Notes: generated by a model from the sequence alone, not told the origin. Positions 25,154 to 36,085 are shown, counted from the first letter of the stretch. The stretch is DNA of 64,000 nt from Phycisphaeraceae bacterium (GCA_019636555.1 JAHBXH010000001.1:806001-870000); one strand, 5' to 3'. Program-made: numbers and translations.

Positions 25154-27511
25154 TTAGCGAATGACCCGCGGCTTCATGGTCGGGAAGCCGTCATTGATCC
25201 CAAGGCTCTTGAGGTTGTCCTTCCGGATTGTCGCATCAGTCAGGTACTTGAGGTCATTGAGCTGCTGATCGCGCAGCACCGCGGCACGAATAAATACATA
25301 AAACCGCTGCCGGCTCGTGCTGTTGTCGCGAACCTTGAACAACTCGCCGACAACCGGCACATCGCCGATGTACGGCACCTGCGACGTGTTCTTCCCGTCG
25401 CTGATGAGCTCGATGCCTCCGACCACGACGGTGTGCCCATCGGGGATCGTCGCGTTGCTGCTCACGTTGTTCTGCTGGCGCGGTGGGGGGAGTCCATTCG
25501 CCGGGGGCGCACCGACAAACGAGCTCAGAGAGAGCGAGTATTCCAGCACGAGTTGATCCGCTTCCGCGATTTGCGGGCGCACGCTGATCGTGGTACCTGC
25601 ATCCTGCGTGCCGCCGAAGCTGGTTGTGGTTCCGGCGCCGCTGGTCGTGTTGCTGATCGTGTACGGCTGCTGAAGCACCGAATTGAACGAAGCCTGCTGG
25701 TTGTTGTTGACGAGCACGCGTGGCAAGCTCTTGGTCGAGCCGCTCGAGATAGTCTCCAAGGCCTTGATCACGGCGCTGAAGTCGCCGGGATTGAGCACCG
25801 CGCCGGTGAAACCTTGAGACGCGGTGGGAGTCCGGTTCCCCGGCGTGCCTGATGTCAACCCGAAGAGCGAACTTAACTGATAGAGATTCCCGCTGAATTG
25901 GCCGATCTTCTCGAGTTCCACCCCGAGATTGAGCGCATCCTGCTCGCTCAGGCTTACGAGGTAGACCTCGAGCATAACTTGAGGCTGGCGCACGTCGAGT
26001 TGACGGATGAGAAGTTCGAGCTGCGCGAGCATCCGCGGCTCTGCGATCGCGATAAGCGTGTTGGTTCCTTCGTCAGCGGTGATCGACAAGCCGGGGATTC
26101 CCGTGCCGGACCGACCCGAGCCGCGTGAACCGAGCGACGTCCCGCCGGTCCAACCGCTCGAATTCAACACGGGAGATGAAGGCGGCGTGGGGGGAGGGAC
26201 GACGGTGGGTATCACGCTCCCTTGTGAGGGATCATCGGAACGCGACGTCCGCTGTGCGCCGGCATCGCGGATCGAACTCGCGGAAGTGCCCTGTCCGAAT
26301 GCATCGACCACGGATGTGGTGTCGAGTGCGCCCGCCGCGATGAGCGACTGCAATGTCTGCAAGACTTCCTTCACCGGCCTATTGCGCACCGGAAAAGCTC
26401 GAACCGGTCGCGCGGCGGACTGTGGCGTCGCGTCGAGCCGAGCGAGCAAGGCGACGATGCGCTCATGCTGGGTGGGCGTGGCAGTGACAATCAGTGTTCC
26501 CGTCAACTCGTCGGTGACAACGCGCAAGCGATCGTCTGCCGATTGCGCGGCACTTCCCCCTGCGGGCGCCGGCGCATTCGCGGCTCGCTCGCGGATCGTC
26601 TGTTCGATCAAGTTCGCGACTTCCTTCGCGCTGAACACCTTGGGCGTGTAATCGCGTGTGATGACTTCCTCGCGCTGATCGAGCGCCGCGATCAACTTGA
26701 GCCACGAGTCGCGCGTCTCGGCGGGCGCAATCAGAAGGAGTGACTTGCCGTCCGGCGCGATCGTGAGCTCGCCGCGGAGTTTGTCCCCTGAGACCGTGTC
26801 GCGCTTGGCAGCGAGCTGCGTGACGGCTGATTGCAACGCCGCGGCAGGGATATTCCGCGCTTCAACGACCAGCGGGGAGATGTCCTCCCGCGGCACATCC
26901 AGCGTGTCGAGGAGTTTCTTCGCTTCTTCGACGCGCGACGCCAAATCGCTGATGAGCAGAACGCCCGAGTCGCCGACCGGTGCCGCGGTTCCAACGTTCT
27001 TGGTCAGAAATGGCTTGATCGCCTCGGCGAGATCCTTCGCGGAGCGGAACTTGGGGCGGACGATCTGCTGCACAAACCCGGGCCGGAGCGAAACATCGGG
27101 TTGAACTGTCGCGATCTGCACGCCCGATGCGTTCGGCGCGTCGGCGAGCCTCACAATTGAAAGCACACGCGCGTTCGGGCTCCGCACCAATGCCAGTTGT
27201 CGTGATGCGAGTACCTGATTTGTGAGTGCCCACAGTTCGTCCGGCGTGACGTCGTTCACGCCGCGAAGCGTCACCGTGCTACTCGCACCTGATCCCGATA
27301 GTTTGAGAATCGCCGGATCGAACTCGAGCGGGATCTCAAGGGTGTTCGCGGTGAGAATGACAAGGCCGGAGAGGTCGACTTGCTCGGGGAGAGAGACGCG
27401 TTGATCTAGTACCTGGGCGCCAGCCTCTGAAATCAACCACGTTCCGCCGAAGAGGATGATGCACAAGACCGATCGCGTCGCGAAGCGAAGGGCTCGAGGC
27501 GTGGTATTCAT
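25154..27511 (-). CDS. gspD: Type II secretion system secretin GspD
   Basis: The start is ATG 27511, with GGAGG upstream and a signal peptide (FATRSVLCIILFGGTWLISE). The 785-residue protein has an N0-like region, several N domains with repeated secretin-type folds (about 130-400) and a low-complexity Ser/Gly/Pro linker (about 420-460). The secretin barrel lies at about 500-770, with VVGGIELISD and the consensus VPYIGDVPVVGELFK near the end. Secretins form the outer-membrane gate of type II secretion and type IV pili. The following gene starts 16 bp downstream. An S-domain for a pilotin is not obvious at the C-terminus. Confidence 0.85.
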   Translation of the reverse strand: MNTTPRALRFATRSVLCIILFGGTWLISEAGAQVLDQRVSLPEQVDLSGLVILTANTLEIPLEFDPAILKLSGSGASSTVTLRGVNDVTPDELWALTNQVLASRQLALVRSPNARVLSIVRLADAPNASGVQIATVQPDVSLRPGFVQQIVRPKFRSAKDLAEAIKPFLTKNVGTAAPVGDSGVLLISDLASRVEEAKKLLDTLDVPREDISPLVVEARNIPAAALQSAVTQLAAKRDTVSGDKLRGELTIAPDGKSLLLIAPAETRDSWLKLIAALDQREEVITRDYTPKVFSAKEVANLIEQTIRERAANAPAPAGGSAAQSADDRLRVVTDELTGTLIVTATPTQHERIVALLARLDATPQSAARPVRAFPVRNRPVKEVLQTLQSLIAAGALDTTSVVDAFGQGTSASSIRDAGAQRTSRSDDPSQGSVIPTVVPPPTPPSSPVLNSSGWTGGTSLGSRGSGRSGTGIPGLSITADEGTNTLIAIAEPRMLAQLELLIRQLDVRQPQVMLEVYLVSLSEQDALNLGVELEKIGQFSGNLYQLSSLFGLTSGTPGNRTPTASQGFTGAVLNPGDFSAVIKALETISSGSTKSLPRVLVNNNQQASFNSVLQQPYTISNTTSGAGTTTSFGGTQDAGTTISVRPQIAEADQLVLEYSLSLSSFVGAPPANGLPPPRQQNNVSSNATIPDGHTVVVGGIELISDGKNTSQVPYIGDVPVVGELFKVRDNSTSRQRFYVFIRAAVLRDQQLNDLKYLTDATIRKDNLKSLGINDGFPTMKPRVIR

Positions 27512-27586
27512 GAGTGGGCCTCCAGCCCGCAATCTTAACAAGCCACGCTCTGGTACCTATTGCTGACTCCGCAGCAAGGTATGCGA

Positions 27587-28324
27587 TCAGGGAGTGTGCG
27601 TAGTTCCAGTGGACGCGATCGCGGTGTTCCATGCCGCCTTGACGATCGCGGTGTTGTTCGCCGAGCACGCAGAACCCGCGGCAGCGACCGCGCTGTCCGA
27701 ATTCGCCTCGGCGAGGATGGTGACGCAGGCCCCTTGCAGCTCGACTCCACGTTTGTTCGCGGTCTTTTCCGCGGCGAGGGCGTTGCGGAGCGCCGCCCAT
27801 TCGTCGGAGGTGCGGTTCTTGACGAGGTACTTGAGCGGCAGGCCCTGCGAGCGATTGGCCCGGATGTTGTCCAGCTTCGTGACGATGGTTTGGTTCACGC
27901 CGCTCAATGCCGCTGCCCTGAATGCAGCGATGGCCGAATCGCGATCAGACTTCGCGCTCGCCGCGGCAGCGCGCAACTCTGCAACGGTTTGAGTTTCTTC
28001 GGGGGTGCGACGCGCCGCCCGCTTCGCGGCGGTCGAAGCAGATTCGATGGATGTATTAAGTACCTGCAAGTGCTCGGTGAGGTAGGCGCGGGCCTGCGAC
28101 ACGATCAACTGGGCATCCGTCGCCGAAGCGCCCGCCGCGGCGAGCGCCAGCGGCTCGACGCCGGCGACCGCGAGCATCCTTCTCACGTCTTTGACCTGCA
28201 CCGTTGCAGGCTCCGTGATGGTTGCGGTCGCCGATCCGGTGCGCCACATGAGCGAAGTCAGCGAAGCGGTGAAAACGATGGCGATCAGACCCAACGCGGA
28301 TGTTCGAATGGCTGCTCGGCGCAT
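27587..28324 (-). CDS. Secreted Ala-rich helical protein upstream of gspD
   Basis: ATG 28324 gives an Arg-rich signal peptide (MRRAAIRTSALGLIAIVFTA). The mature protein, about 215 residues, is almost entirely predicted helix, alanine rich, with an SRDSAIAAFRAAA-type coiled coil in the middle and two cysteines near the C-terminus (GACVTI, GSACSAN) that could form a disulfide. I recognise no family. It is the first gene before gspD on the same strand with a 75-bp gap, so it may be co-expressed with the secretion genes. Confidence 0.5.
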   Translation of the reverse strand: MRRAAIRTSALGLIAIVFTASLTSLMWRTGSATATITEPATVQVKDVRRMLAVAGVEPLALAAAGASATDAQLIVSQARAYLTEHLQVLNTSIESASTAAKRAARRTPEETQTVAELRAAAASAKSDRDSAIAAFRAAALSGVNQTIVTKLDNIRANRSQGLPLKYLVKNRTSDEWAALRNALAAEKTANKRGVELQGACVTILAEANSDSAVAAAGSACSANNTAIVKAAWNTAIASTGTTHTP

Positions 28325-28465
28325 GCGATGGACTCCGAAGTGTGGAGAGCACGATACCAAGTTTTTGAGTGGAATGATTGGAAGATGCTGACCGGACGGC
28401 AAATTACTCAAGCAGTGAGAAAGTTATCCACATTTTGTTCAGACCGCGTGAACGCGCGGGAGGTC

Positions 28466-28521
28466 AGTTGAAAAACAGGACGTGCGTTGGCATACTGCCT
28501 CCAGTCTTTTAGTTGAAAAAC
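28466..28521. repeat. Direct repeat AGTTGAAAAAC upstream of the RHS gene
   Basis: Two identical 11-mers at 28466-28476 and 28511-28521 lie 45 bp apart, 32 bp before the RHS start codon. They could be binding sites for a regulator; nothing else supports this. Confidence 0.4.
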
Positions 28522-28552
28522 TCGCTTCGAAAACCAATTTCGGGGAACGTTT

Positions 28553-31500
28553 ATGCACGCGAAACAGCATTTGGGGCAAAAATCAAGCTCGAATAGTCGA
28601 TCAAAGCCCAACTTGGTTCGCTGCGGCGCGATTGTGGCGAGCCTTCTTTGGACGGCGGGAATTGCCGTTATTTCTCACGCAGACGACATCCCGCCTTGCC
28701 AACCCGATGCTGATACGGCGAAGTCCGACAAAGGGCCAGCCGGTGAAACCTCCAGTTGCAGCTATTCTCCGATCACGGACAAGCCGCAGCCGCGTGATTC
28801 CGGTGTTCCGAAGAACCTGAATTGCCCGGGTGGATGTGACAAACCAGGGTCCGGATACGACGCGGGCGACGGGGTCTACATCACGCCGCCGCAGGACTTT
28901 GACCTGCCGTCTCCATTCCAACCCGCGGTGTTCTGCGGCATTCAAGTGCGCGGCGATGCGTTTTGCAGCATCTCGTACCTCCGCCCTTCGATCGGGGTTC
29001 CGTGGCCCGGACTGGGCGAGTGTGACTTAGTCGAGGGGATCGGCAACCTGGGGAACGGGGGAACGGACGGACTGCGGCCGGAGCTGCAGCGGTTCTCAGC
29101 AGACGAATACAGAAAAGATTACATCACGATGTCCACGCCGCAGGGGGGCTACAAGACATTTCGTCGATATCCCGCGGTTGCCTCAGGAATCACCGGCGGG
29201 CGGTACAAAGATTCTCCAACTGATACGGTCCATTCCATTCTTTTTGTGGGCGTCAATGGAGAGTCCGGCGTCCTTCTGGCCAAGCCGCGCGTGACAAGTC
29301 CGGATGAAATCCCTCCGCTCGTCGAGTATTACGGTACGGATGGGACGAAGATGACTTTCTTCGGCTTCTACGACGACACGGACGAGCCCGATCCGTTTGT
29401 GACCTTGACATACAAGAACCGCCTCGCAACCGGTCAGTTGTGGAAGCTTGAGCGGCCAAAGGGAACCAGCGGATCCAATGTTCTCTACGTCGGCGACCCC
29501 GACGATCCGCTCGAGGCTGCGAACGAAGGATTCGATGCAATCATCACTGGACTTGGCGGCAGCGGGTACTACGGCGCTGCGCAGGTCGTGACCAGAGTAA
29601 ATTCTGTTATCCAGCAGGGTGGAAACAAATACGTCTACGAGTATGGCACAAGGCCCCCCTATCGACTGGCCAAGATTACGATTCAGACGCAAGACGAAGA
29701 ACCGATCATCGTGCGCACCATCGATTACAATTATTATGATGATCTTATTACGCAATGGCCGCCACTCCACGAGACATTTCCCGATTTTCCAGACGGCTGT
29801 GGGGGGCATGGTGATCTGAGACTCGTTACCGTTACCACACCGACAAATAGCGGAGATCTCGTAGAGCACACGTATTATCGCTATTACACGGGTAGCGAGC
29901 CAACGACCGGCGCGATTCCTCCGTATCCACTGGACGCCACGTCGCCATGCCATCAGCTGAAAGCGATCGTTGGACCAGAAGGAATGCGACGCCTCCTGCT
30001 CGAACAGGAACACGGTCTAACTGAGCTTGAAGATATTCACGACGACGAGCTCATCAATTACGCGAGCACTTGGCTTCAGTACGGCGTCACTGCTTGGATC
30101 GACTTGTCCACCAGCGAAGTTTTATATGAAGCACCCGAAGGTGTCGACTATGACCAAAAGAACGGTACCCGCGTTTTGCAACAGTCGGGATGCGGCTGCG
30201 GCGGTGAAGCGTCACGAGCCTGGCAGTTTTTCTACGAATCGGGCAGTGCAGATCAGTTGAACGACGGGGAGCCAGTTTTTAACGCGAACGGCTTTGTCTG
30301 GACGCGACTTGGCTCGGAAACGGCCCCGTCTGCGAAGGACGCTTACGATACTAAGAAGTCATACGAAATCCGCGCTGACGGGACATTTCGCACACGTCTG
30401 TTCGATGGATACCAGCAGCAGGTTGGCGAGTACGTCTCGGATACGTACGCCACCTACGAAACCGACTGGAGCAGCGCCAAGTGGCAGGCGACGGTGACGG
30501 ATCGCGATGTTCGAGATCGAGTTCAAGCGATTTTTTCTCCGAGCGCGATTGATCCCGAGACATTCAATCCCGAAGGCGGGGATATTCGAGTCTTGCCTGA
30601 GGCGGGATTGGTGCAACAGGTCGGTTATATGACGGCGTATCCAACCGGGACATCGTCGGGCGATATCGCAGAACGAGCGACAAAGGCTGCTACAGATTTG
30701 CTTGCAGGGACGCCGACGCAGCGGAGTACATCCATCGGAGCAACAGGGACAGCAGTTGTGCAAGATGACGCGACGTTCAAGAGCGGCTCAGCGTGGTCCG
30801 TCAATGTGCTTTTGCCTCCAGATGGGGCAGACTGGTCCGGCGACCATGTGCGTGCCCCGTTCTCGCTCCCACTGGAAACCAAGGCCTACACGACAGAGTC
30901 GACGTCTGGAGCAAGCGAAGACACGACTTATTCATACACAACATGGTCCGCGGGCACGGATCCCGGTTACTTGATCATGAGCATCGCGACTTCCCGCACG
31001 GTTTCCAGCTCGGAAAACGGCTCGGGAAGCGCCGTGGTCTCCACGGAGTATCGGTATCGGGATGGCCGTACGGCATTTCGGCGCTCCGAAGATGGGCGGT
31101 GGACCTACTTCGAGTACAACTACGCGGGTCAGTTGACGCGGAGCATTCAGGACGTCAAGTCAGGCTCCAGCGATATTCCGACCGGGGTTACAACAGCGTT
31201 CGGCATCACGCCGGATTTCCCCAGTAGCGGCCAACACTTGGTGCATGAATACGAGTACGACGGAGTCGGAAGGCTGACCAAGCATCAATTGCCACCGACC
31301 GCGTCGGTTTCAGATCGCTCCGAGCGGTTCTACTACTTCACAGCTCCGGATGGTCGCAAGATCACAATGACAGTGCCGATGGTGATCGACACCGGTTCCG
31401 AAGAAAGGTTTTTCGGGCCGGTCTCGTATCGCGTCGAGAATCTGGCGGGCAAGGTGGAAGTAGACGCCGAGTTGGCGATTGCCGGCGATTCTGACGGCGG

Positions 31501-34500
31501 AGGGGGTTACTTCTCGTATTCCACGACCGCGCCAACCTCCTGGATCGATGTTGAAGCCGAGAACGTGCTTACCGCCATCCAGAGTCCCGCGGCGATCTCA
31601 CGTTTGCGCGTTAACATTTACAATCGTTCCGGTGTCCAGCTTCAGCAATCGCGCGTTTATCACACCATTCTGACGGGAACAAGCACCGACGCGGTGACAG
31701 ACTGGGGTTCCGGCGGCACGGGTTCATGGGTGTATCTGACCGCGGCGAACGCCGAAGTCAGCAAGTATGAATATGACGCGGTAGGTCGGGCAGGACGAGT
31801 GACAGACCCCACCGGCACGATCACACGCACCGTCTATGACTATCGCGGGCTAGCCGTCGAGCGATGGATCGGGACCGATGACATTGATGAAACAATCGGC
31901 ACCGGTCGAACGAGCCCAAGTTCGGGCGGGAACATGACAAAGGTTGCCACATTCGAGTACATCCCGGGCGAGGGCGCGAGCGATGGCTGGCTTTCGAAAA
32001 CGACGCAAGATGCCGACGGAAATTGGGGCGATGACTCCGATCAGCGCATCACGGAATACCTCCGCGATTACCGCGGCCGGGTGATCGTGGAGAAACGGAC
32101 GGACGCGCCAACCCTGGTGCGGAAGTACGACAACCTCGGGCGTGTCATCGCGCAGGCGACGTACAAGAGCACCGCATCGGTGACGGCGGCGACGGACCCG
32201 ACATCGACGGGAACAGATCGGCTGTCGCTCTCGGAGACCCTATACGACGGCCGTGGTCAGGTGTGGAAGACGGTAATGCACCGGATCAACCAGTCGAGCG
32301 GCGCGATTGAGACGGACAGCTCGAACGCGCTGATGAGCTTGTTCCGGTACGACCCGGTCGGGCGGCTCATCAAGACGACGGGGACAAGCCTGAGCAAGAT
32401 GCGGTACGACGGCCTGGGTCGGGTGCTGCGCCGCTGGACGCTTGCTGCGGACGGGACGGGAATCAGCGATGGGCACATGAGTAGCTACACGAACGACTAC
32501 AGCGCGACGGTGGGGACGCTGGTGAACGGAAACGGCGGCGCCGCGGACGTCGTGCTCGAACTGCAGCAGAGCGTGTACGAGCCGGCGACAGGCAACCTGC
32601 TCGGCAGGGTTCAGATCAGCCGTTCGCAGGCCGAGCACTTGAATTGGACATCGAGCACGCTCGGCACGATGGGCGACTTGCACGGGAATGATGATGTTTT
32701 CCCGACGTCGATTGCCGCTGCGGACGTGAAAGGGCGGATGCAGCTGACGACCTACTTCTACGACGATCTCAATCGCGTGACGTTTGCGGGGTTCTGGGGG
32801 CATGGAGGAGCCGGCGGATTCACGGACTACGACCCGCTCACGCCGACGGCATGTTCGGGAACCGCGGCGTCCATCCCGGGGTCTATCCCCTCGTCGAGCA
32901 CGGCCGACGTGCTGGTGATGGAGAATAGGTACAACGCGGCAGGTGATCTGGAGATCGCGATCGATGCGGATGGGAAGAAGACAAAGACGGAGTACACGGA
33001 CGACGGCCGCGTGGAAAAGGTGACACGGAACTACGTTAACGGAACGGCGGGCGGCGGAACCTACGACGACGACGATCAGATCGTTGAGTATGCCTACACG
33101 AATGGCCTGCTGACATCGATGACGGCGGTGATTCCCGCGTCGCAGATTTCCGGATCGGGCCCGACGGCCGCGGGGCCGCAGGTGACGGAGTATCACTACG
33201 GGACGACGAAGGGAACGCTGGGTGACTCGAGCTCGGGCGCTTCGGCGTACGCATCTTCCATCGCAACCGGCAAGCTGCTCAATCGGACGGTGTATCCGGA
33301 CGGGACGACGAGTTCGGGGTCAACAGCGACGGTGCATGTCGCCTACAACGCGCTGGGCGAGGCGGCGTGGAGCAAAGACCAGCTCGACAACGTCATCTTC
33401 ACCGACCGCGACAACACGGGAAGAGTGATCGCGACGCGCGTTGCGAGCTTTGGTTCGACGTACGACCCGACCGGTTCGCCGACCGCCGCGCCGTCGGGCG
33501 CGATGACCGCGTCGGATGTCGTGAAGATCGGGCTCGAGTACGACGAGCGCGGGCTGGTTGAAAAAGTCACGCAGTACGACGACAGCGACGATCCGACGGA
33601 TCAGGTGAAGTACGCGTACGACGACTACGGGATGCTGACGGAGATTCGGCAGCAGACCGACGGAGCGATCGCATCGCCGACGCCGGACGGGTACGCCGTG
33701 TCGTACACCAACAGCCGCGCGGCGCCCAGTTCGTCGGGGTTCGTCGGCAGGCAATCGGTCCGCCGCACCGCGATGACGCTGCCCGGAGCGACGACGGGAA
33801 GCCCGACGCCGCACAACGCGTCGGCGGTGGTGGCGTATCGATATTTCACTTCATCGTCGACTCCCAATGAATTCCAAGGAAACCTGAACGATTTGGCCGG
33901 GCGGGTCGAGGAGGTGTACTTGATGGGAGACGGGGAGATCGCCGCGGCGAGCTATTCCTACCTCGGCGCTGCGCAGCTCGTCGGGACGATGCTCGAGGAG
34001 CCCGGGTACACGAGCCGTCTGTTCGCGGACGGCCCCCTGGCGACAAATACCTCCGCAATCACGGGGGTGGGGCTGGACCGGTTCAACCGGGTCAAGGAAA
34101 GCCGCTGGGGAAGAGAGTCGACGGATGGAAGCAGCCCCATCGAGTGGTACGCGTACCGGACGAACGTGAACTACTCTTCCGGCGGCGACATCACCAGCAC
34201 GCAGGACCGGGTGACACCGGGAACCGACGTGCTCTACGTCAATGACGGGCTGCACCGATTGGTCGCGGCGCAAGAGGGAACGCTGGCGTCCGGATCAATT
34301 AGCAGCCAGACGTTCAAACAGACCTGGAGTCTCTCCCACACCGGGAACTGGCTGGAGTTCAAGGACTTTGCCGATGCGGTCAACCCGACGACCGCGACCC
34401 GTGAAGAGACGCGGACGAACACGGCGGTGAACGAGATCGCGACAAGGACGGTGGATACCGGGACACCGGTGACAACTCCGTTTGTCTACAACAAGGCCGG

Positions 34501-36085
34501 TCAATTGACCGACGACGGAGAGAGGGTGTACACGTACGACGCGTTCGGGAGATTGCGGTACGTGCACACGCGGGGAACCTCGGGAGCGCGCGGCACGCTC
34601 ATCGAAGAGTCCCGTTACAACGGCCTGGGTCACAGGATCGCGTACAAGCTGGACACGGATCTGGACGGGGACCTGGACGGCGTGGGCAGCACGGACAACG
34701 TCTGGGTCGATCAGGTCTACGACGACAGCTGGCGGATCGTCGCGACGTTCAAGCATGGGGACGACCCGGACAAGCCGCACGAGCGGTTCGTCTACCATAA
34801 CGCCGGCATGGACGGGCGAGGGTCATCCTCGTACATCGACGACGTGATCCTGCGCGAGCGGGACAACGGCGATCTCTTGAGCGATGCCGCCGGAGCGAGC
34901 CTCGCCGATCGGCTCTACTACCTGCAGAACTGGCGGCACGATGTGGTGGCGATCTCCAAGGAGAACGGCGAGATCGTCGAGCGGCCGAAGTACACGAGTT
35001 ACGGAGTTCCCAAGACGGCGAGCGTCGGGGATTTCAACCACGACGGGCTCGTGGAGGACGCGGACTTCGCGATCTTCAGCACGAGCTACAACGAATTGGT
35101 TGTCGGATACACCGCCGGCGGCAGCAAGAGCGGAGAGGCCTGGGCGGTCTGCGACCTGAACCAGGACGGCATAGTGGACGACACGGACTACGCGATCTGG
35201 GTGCCGCACTACACCAACCTGCTTGGTGTCGAGACGGGGCAGCTGTCCAACCGCAGCTCGACGGCCAGCGACAATGTGGATAGCAGGATCGGGTATGGGG
35301 GGTATATATGGAACGGAGAAACTGCCCAATTTTTCGTTCGAAATCGTATTTGCGACTTTGAAAGAGGGACTTGGATTTCTCGAGACTATATTGAATATCT
35401 AGATGGTAGCAATTTGTTTCAATACGTTGGATCAATTCCAATAAGATTTGTCGATCCAAGCGGGCTATGTAAAGTTGAAGTACGTTATGCCGACATCGGA
35501 AACGGCTTGCTGCATTATTATCATGCATACGTCGTGACGACATCTGCAGATGGTTCCCAAACGTATTTTCGTGGAGGGCCGACGTCCTCCCCTTCCTCTG
35601 GACCTTCGCGTTCTACCACAAGCGGTCCTGGGGGGGCTAGCACCCCTGGGGATAGTCGAAGCGGCTCTAGTCCGGAAGCAAATGGAACAAGTCCGGGGGT
35701 TAGCGACGGGGGGGGGCCTGCTAACGGAAACGGATATGGGCCATGGGGGCCGATTGACACAAGTAGCGGTCCTTTTGCGCCTGGAACTATTGACTGGGAC
35801 GGCAATAACCCCAACGTGCCAAAGCTCGTCCTTCAAGACGACGCAGCAAGTTGTGACGAAATCAATAAGCGTTTGCTTGACGCACTAAATAAAATACAGA
35901 ATTGTAAAATACCATATAATCCGATTGGCGACAATAGCAATTCGGTAGCTCACTCAATTCTTGAAAAATCAGGATTTCCGCGGCCAATCTCCCCTGTTTG
36001 GGCGCCAGGTTCAGACAATAACCTGTTGCCGACCACCATCCCCCATCGTCCACCACCAACGCCCGCACCGCCGTCGATTCGATAG
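28553..36085 (+). CDS. Secreted RHS/YD-repeat polymorphic toxin, 2510 aa
   Basis: ATG 28553 follows GGGGAA and begins a signal peptide (about 1-44; GAIVASLLWTAGIAVISHA). The body is a long array of YD/RHS units (for example YEYDAVGRAGRVTDPTGTIT, about 1064-1083), which fold into a hollow beta-cage holding a C-terminal toxin. A two-unit dockerin-like EF-hand module (FNHDGLVEDADFAIF and LNQDGIVDDTDYAIW, about 2157-2222) is inserted just before the RHS core motif (RIGYGGYIW ... DPSGL, about 2245-2303). The last 207 residues are the tip: HAYVVTTSADGSQTYFRGGP, a Ser/Gly/Pro-rich insertion, then NSNSVAHSILEKSGF and PVWAPG. That pattern resembles permuted papain/NlpC-like amidases found on other RHS tips. 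From about 35280 the DNA becomes clearly AT-richer. A small lipoprotein gene follows. Confidence 0.85.
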   Translation: MHAKQHLGQKSSSNSRSKPNLVRCGAIVASLLWTAGIAVISHADDIPPCQPDADTAKSDKGPAGETSSCSYSPITDKPQPRDSGVPKNLNCPGGCDKPGSGYDAGDGVYITPPQDFDLPSPFQPAVFCGIQVRGDAFCSISYLRPSIGVPWPGLGECDLVEGIGNLGNGGTDGLRPELQRFSADEYRKDYITMSTPQGGYKTFRRYPAVASGITGGRYKDSPTDTVHSILFVGVNGESGVLLAKPRVTSPDEIPPLVEYYGTDGTKMTFFGFYDDTDEPDPFVTLTYKNRLATGQLWKLERPKGTSGSNVLYVGDPDDPLEAANEGFDAIITGLGGSGYYGAAQVVTRVNSVIQQGGNKYVYEYGTRPPYRLAKITIQTQDEEPIIVRTIDYNYYDDLITQWPPLHETFPDFPDGCGGHGDLRLVTVTTPTNSGDLVEHTYYRYYTGSEPTTGAIPPYPLDATSPCHQLKAIVGPEGMRRLLLEQEHGLTELEDIHDDELINYASTWLQYGVTAWIDLSTSEVLYEAPEGVDYDQKNGTRVLQQSGCGCGGEASRAWQFFYESGSADQLNDGEPVFNANGFVWTRLGSETAPSAKDAYDTKKSYEIRADGTFRTRLFDGYQQQVGEYVSDTYATYETDWSSAKWQATVTDRDVRDRVQAIFSPSAIDPETFNPEGGDIRVLPEAGLVQQVGYMTAYPTGTSSGDIAERATKAATDLLAGTPTQRSTSIGATGTAVVQDDATFKSGSAWSVNVLLPPDGADWSGDHVRAPFSLPLETKAYTTESTSGASEDTTYSYTTWSAGTDPGYLIMSIATSRTVSSSENGSGSAVVSTEYRYRDGRTAFRRSEDGRWTYFEYNYAGQLTRSIQDVKSGSSDIPTGVTTAFGITPDFPSSGQHLVHEYEYDGVGRLTKHQLPPTASVSDRSERFYYFTAPDGRKITMTVPMVIDTGSEERFFGPVSYRVENLAGKVEVDAELAIAGDSDGGGGYFSYSTTAPTSWIDVEAENVLTAIQSPAAISRLRVNIYNRSGVQLQQSRVYHTILTGTSTDAVTDWGSGGTGSWVYLTAANAEVSKYEYDAVGRAGRVTDPTGTITRTVYDYRGLAVERWIGTDDIDETIGTGRTSPSSGGNMTKVATFEYIPGEGASDGWLSKTTQDADGNWGDDSDQRITEYLRDYRGRVIVEKRTDAPTLVRKYDNLGRVIAQATYKSTASVTAATDPTSTGTDRLSLSETLYDGRGQVWKTVMHRINQSSGAIETDSSNALMSLFRYDPVGRLIKTTGTSLSKMRYDGLGRVLRRWTLAADGTGISDGHMSSYTNDYSATVGTLVNGNGGAADVVLELQQSVYEPATGNLLGRVQISRSQAEHLNWTSSTLGTMGDLHGNDDVFPTSIAAADVKGRMQLTTYFYDDLNRVTFAGFWGHGGAGGFTDYDPLTPTACSGTAASIPGSIPSSSTADVLVMENRYNAAGDLEIAIDADGKKTKTEYTDDGRVEKVTRNYVNGTAGGGTYDDDDQIVEYAYTNGLLTSMTAVIPASQISGSGPTAAGPQVTEYHYGTTKGTLGDSSSGASAYASSIATGKLLNRTVYPDGTTSSGSTATVHVAYNALGEAAWSKDQLDNVIFTDRDNTGRVIATRVASFGSTYDPTGSPTAAPSGAMTASDVVKIGLEYDERGLVEKVTQYDDSDDPTDQVKYAYDDYGMLTEIRQQTDGAIASPTPDGYAVSYTNSRAAPSSSGFVGRQSVRRTAMTLPGATTGSPTPHNASAVVAYRYFTSSSTPNEFQGNLNDLAGRVEEVYLMGDGEIAAASYSYLGAAQLVGTMLEEPGYTSRLFADGPLATNTSAITGVGLDRFNRVKESRWGRESTDGSSPIEWYAYRTNVNYSSGGDITSTQDRVTPGTDVLYVNDGLHRLVAAQEGTLASGSISSQTFKQTWSLSHTGNWLEFKDFADAVNPTTATREETRTNTAVNEIATRTVDTGTPVTTPFVYNKAGQLTDDGERVYTYDAFGRLRYVHTRGTSGARGTLIEESRYNGLGHRIAYKLDTDLDGDLDGVGSTDNVWVDQVYDDSWRIVATFKHGDDPDKPHERFVYHNAGMDGRGSSSYIDDVILRERDNGDLLSDAAGASLADRLYYLQNWRHDVVAISKENGEIVERPKYTSYGVPKTASVGDFNHDGLVEDADFAIFSTSYNELVVGYTAGGSKSGEAWAVCDLNQDGIVDDTDYAIWVPHYTNLLGVETGQLSNRSSTASDNVDSRIGYGGYIWNGETAQFFVRNRICDFERGTWISRDYIEYLDGSNLFQYVGSIPIRFVDPSGLCKVEVRYADIGNGLLHYYHAYVVTTSADGSQTYFRGGPTSSPSSGPSRSTTSGPGGASTPGDSRSGSSPEANGTSPGVSDGGGPANGNGYGPWGPIDTSSGPFAPGTIDWDGNNPNVPKLVLQDDAASCDEINKRLLDALNKIQNCKIPYNPIGDNSNSVAHSILEKSGFPRPISPVWAPGSDNNLLPTTIPHRPPPTPAPPSIR

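Noticed and set aside
32240..33196. 318-codon minus-strand frame within the RHS gene
   Set aside because: Antisense shadow of the repeat region, Arg/Val-rich without motifs.
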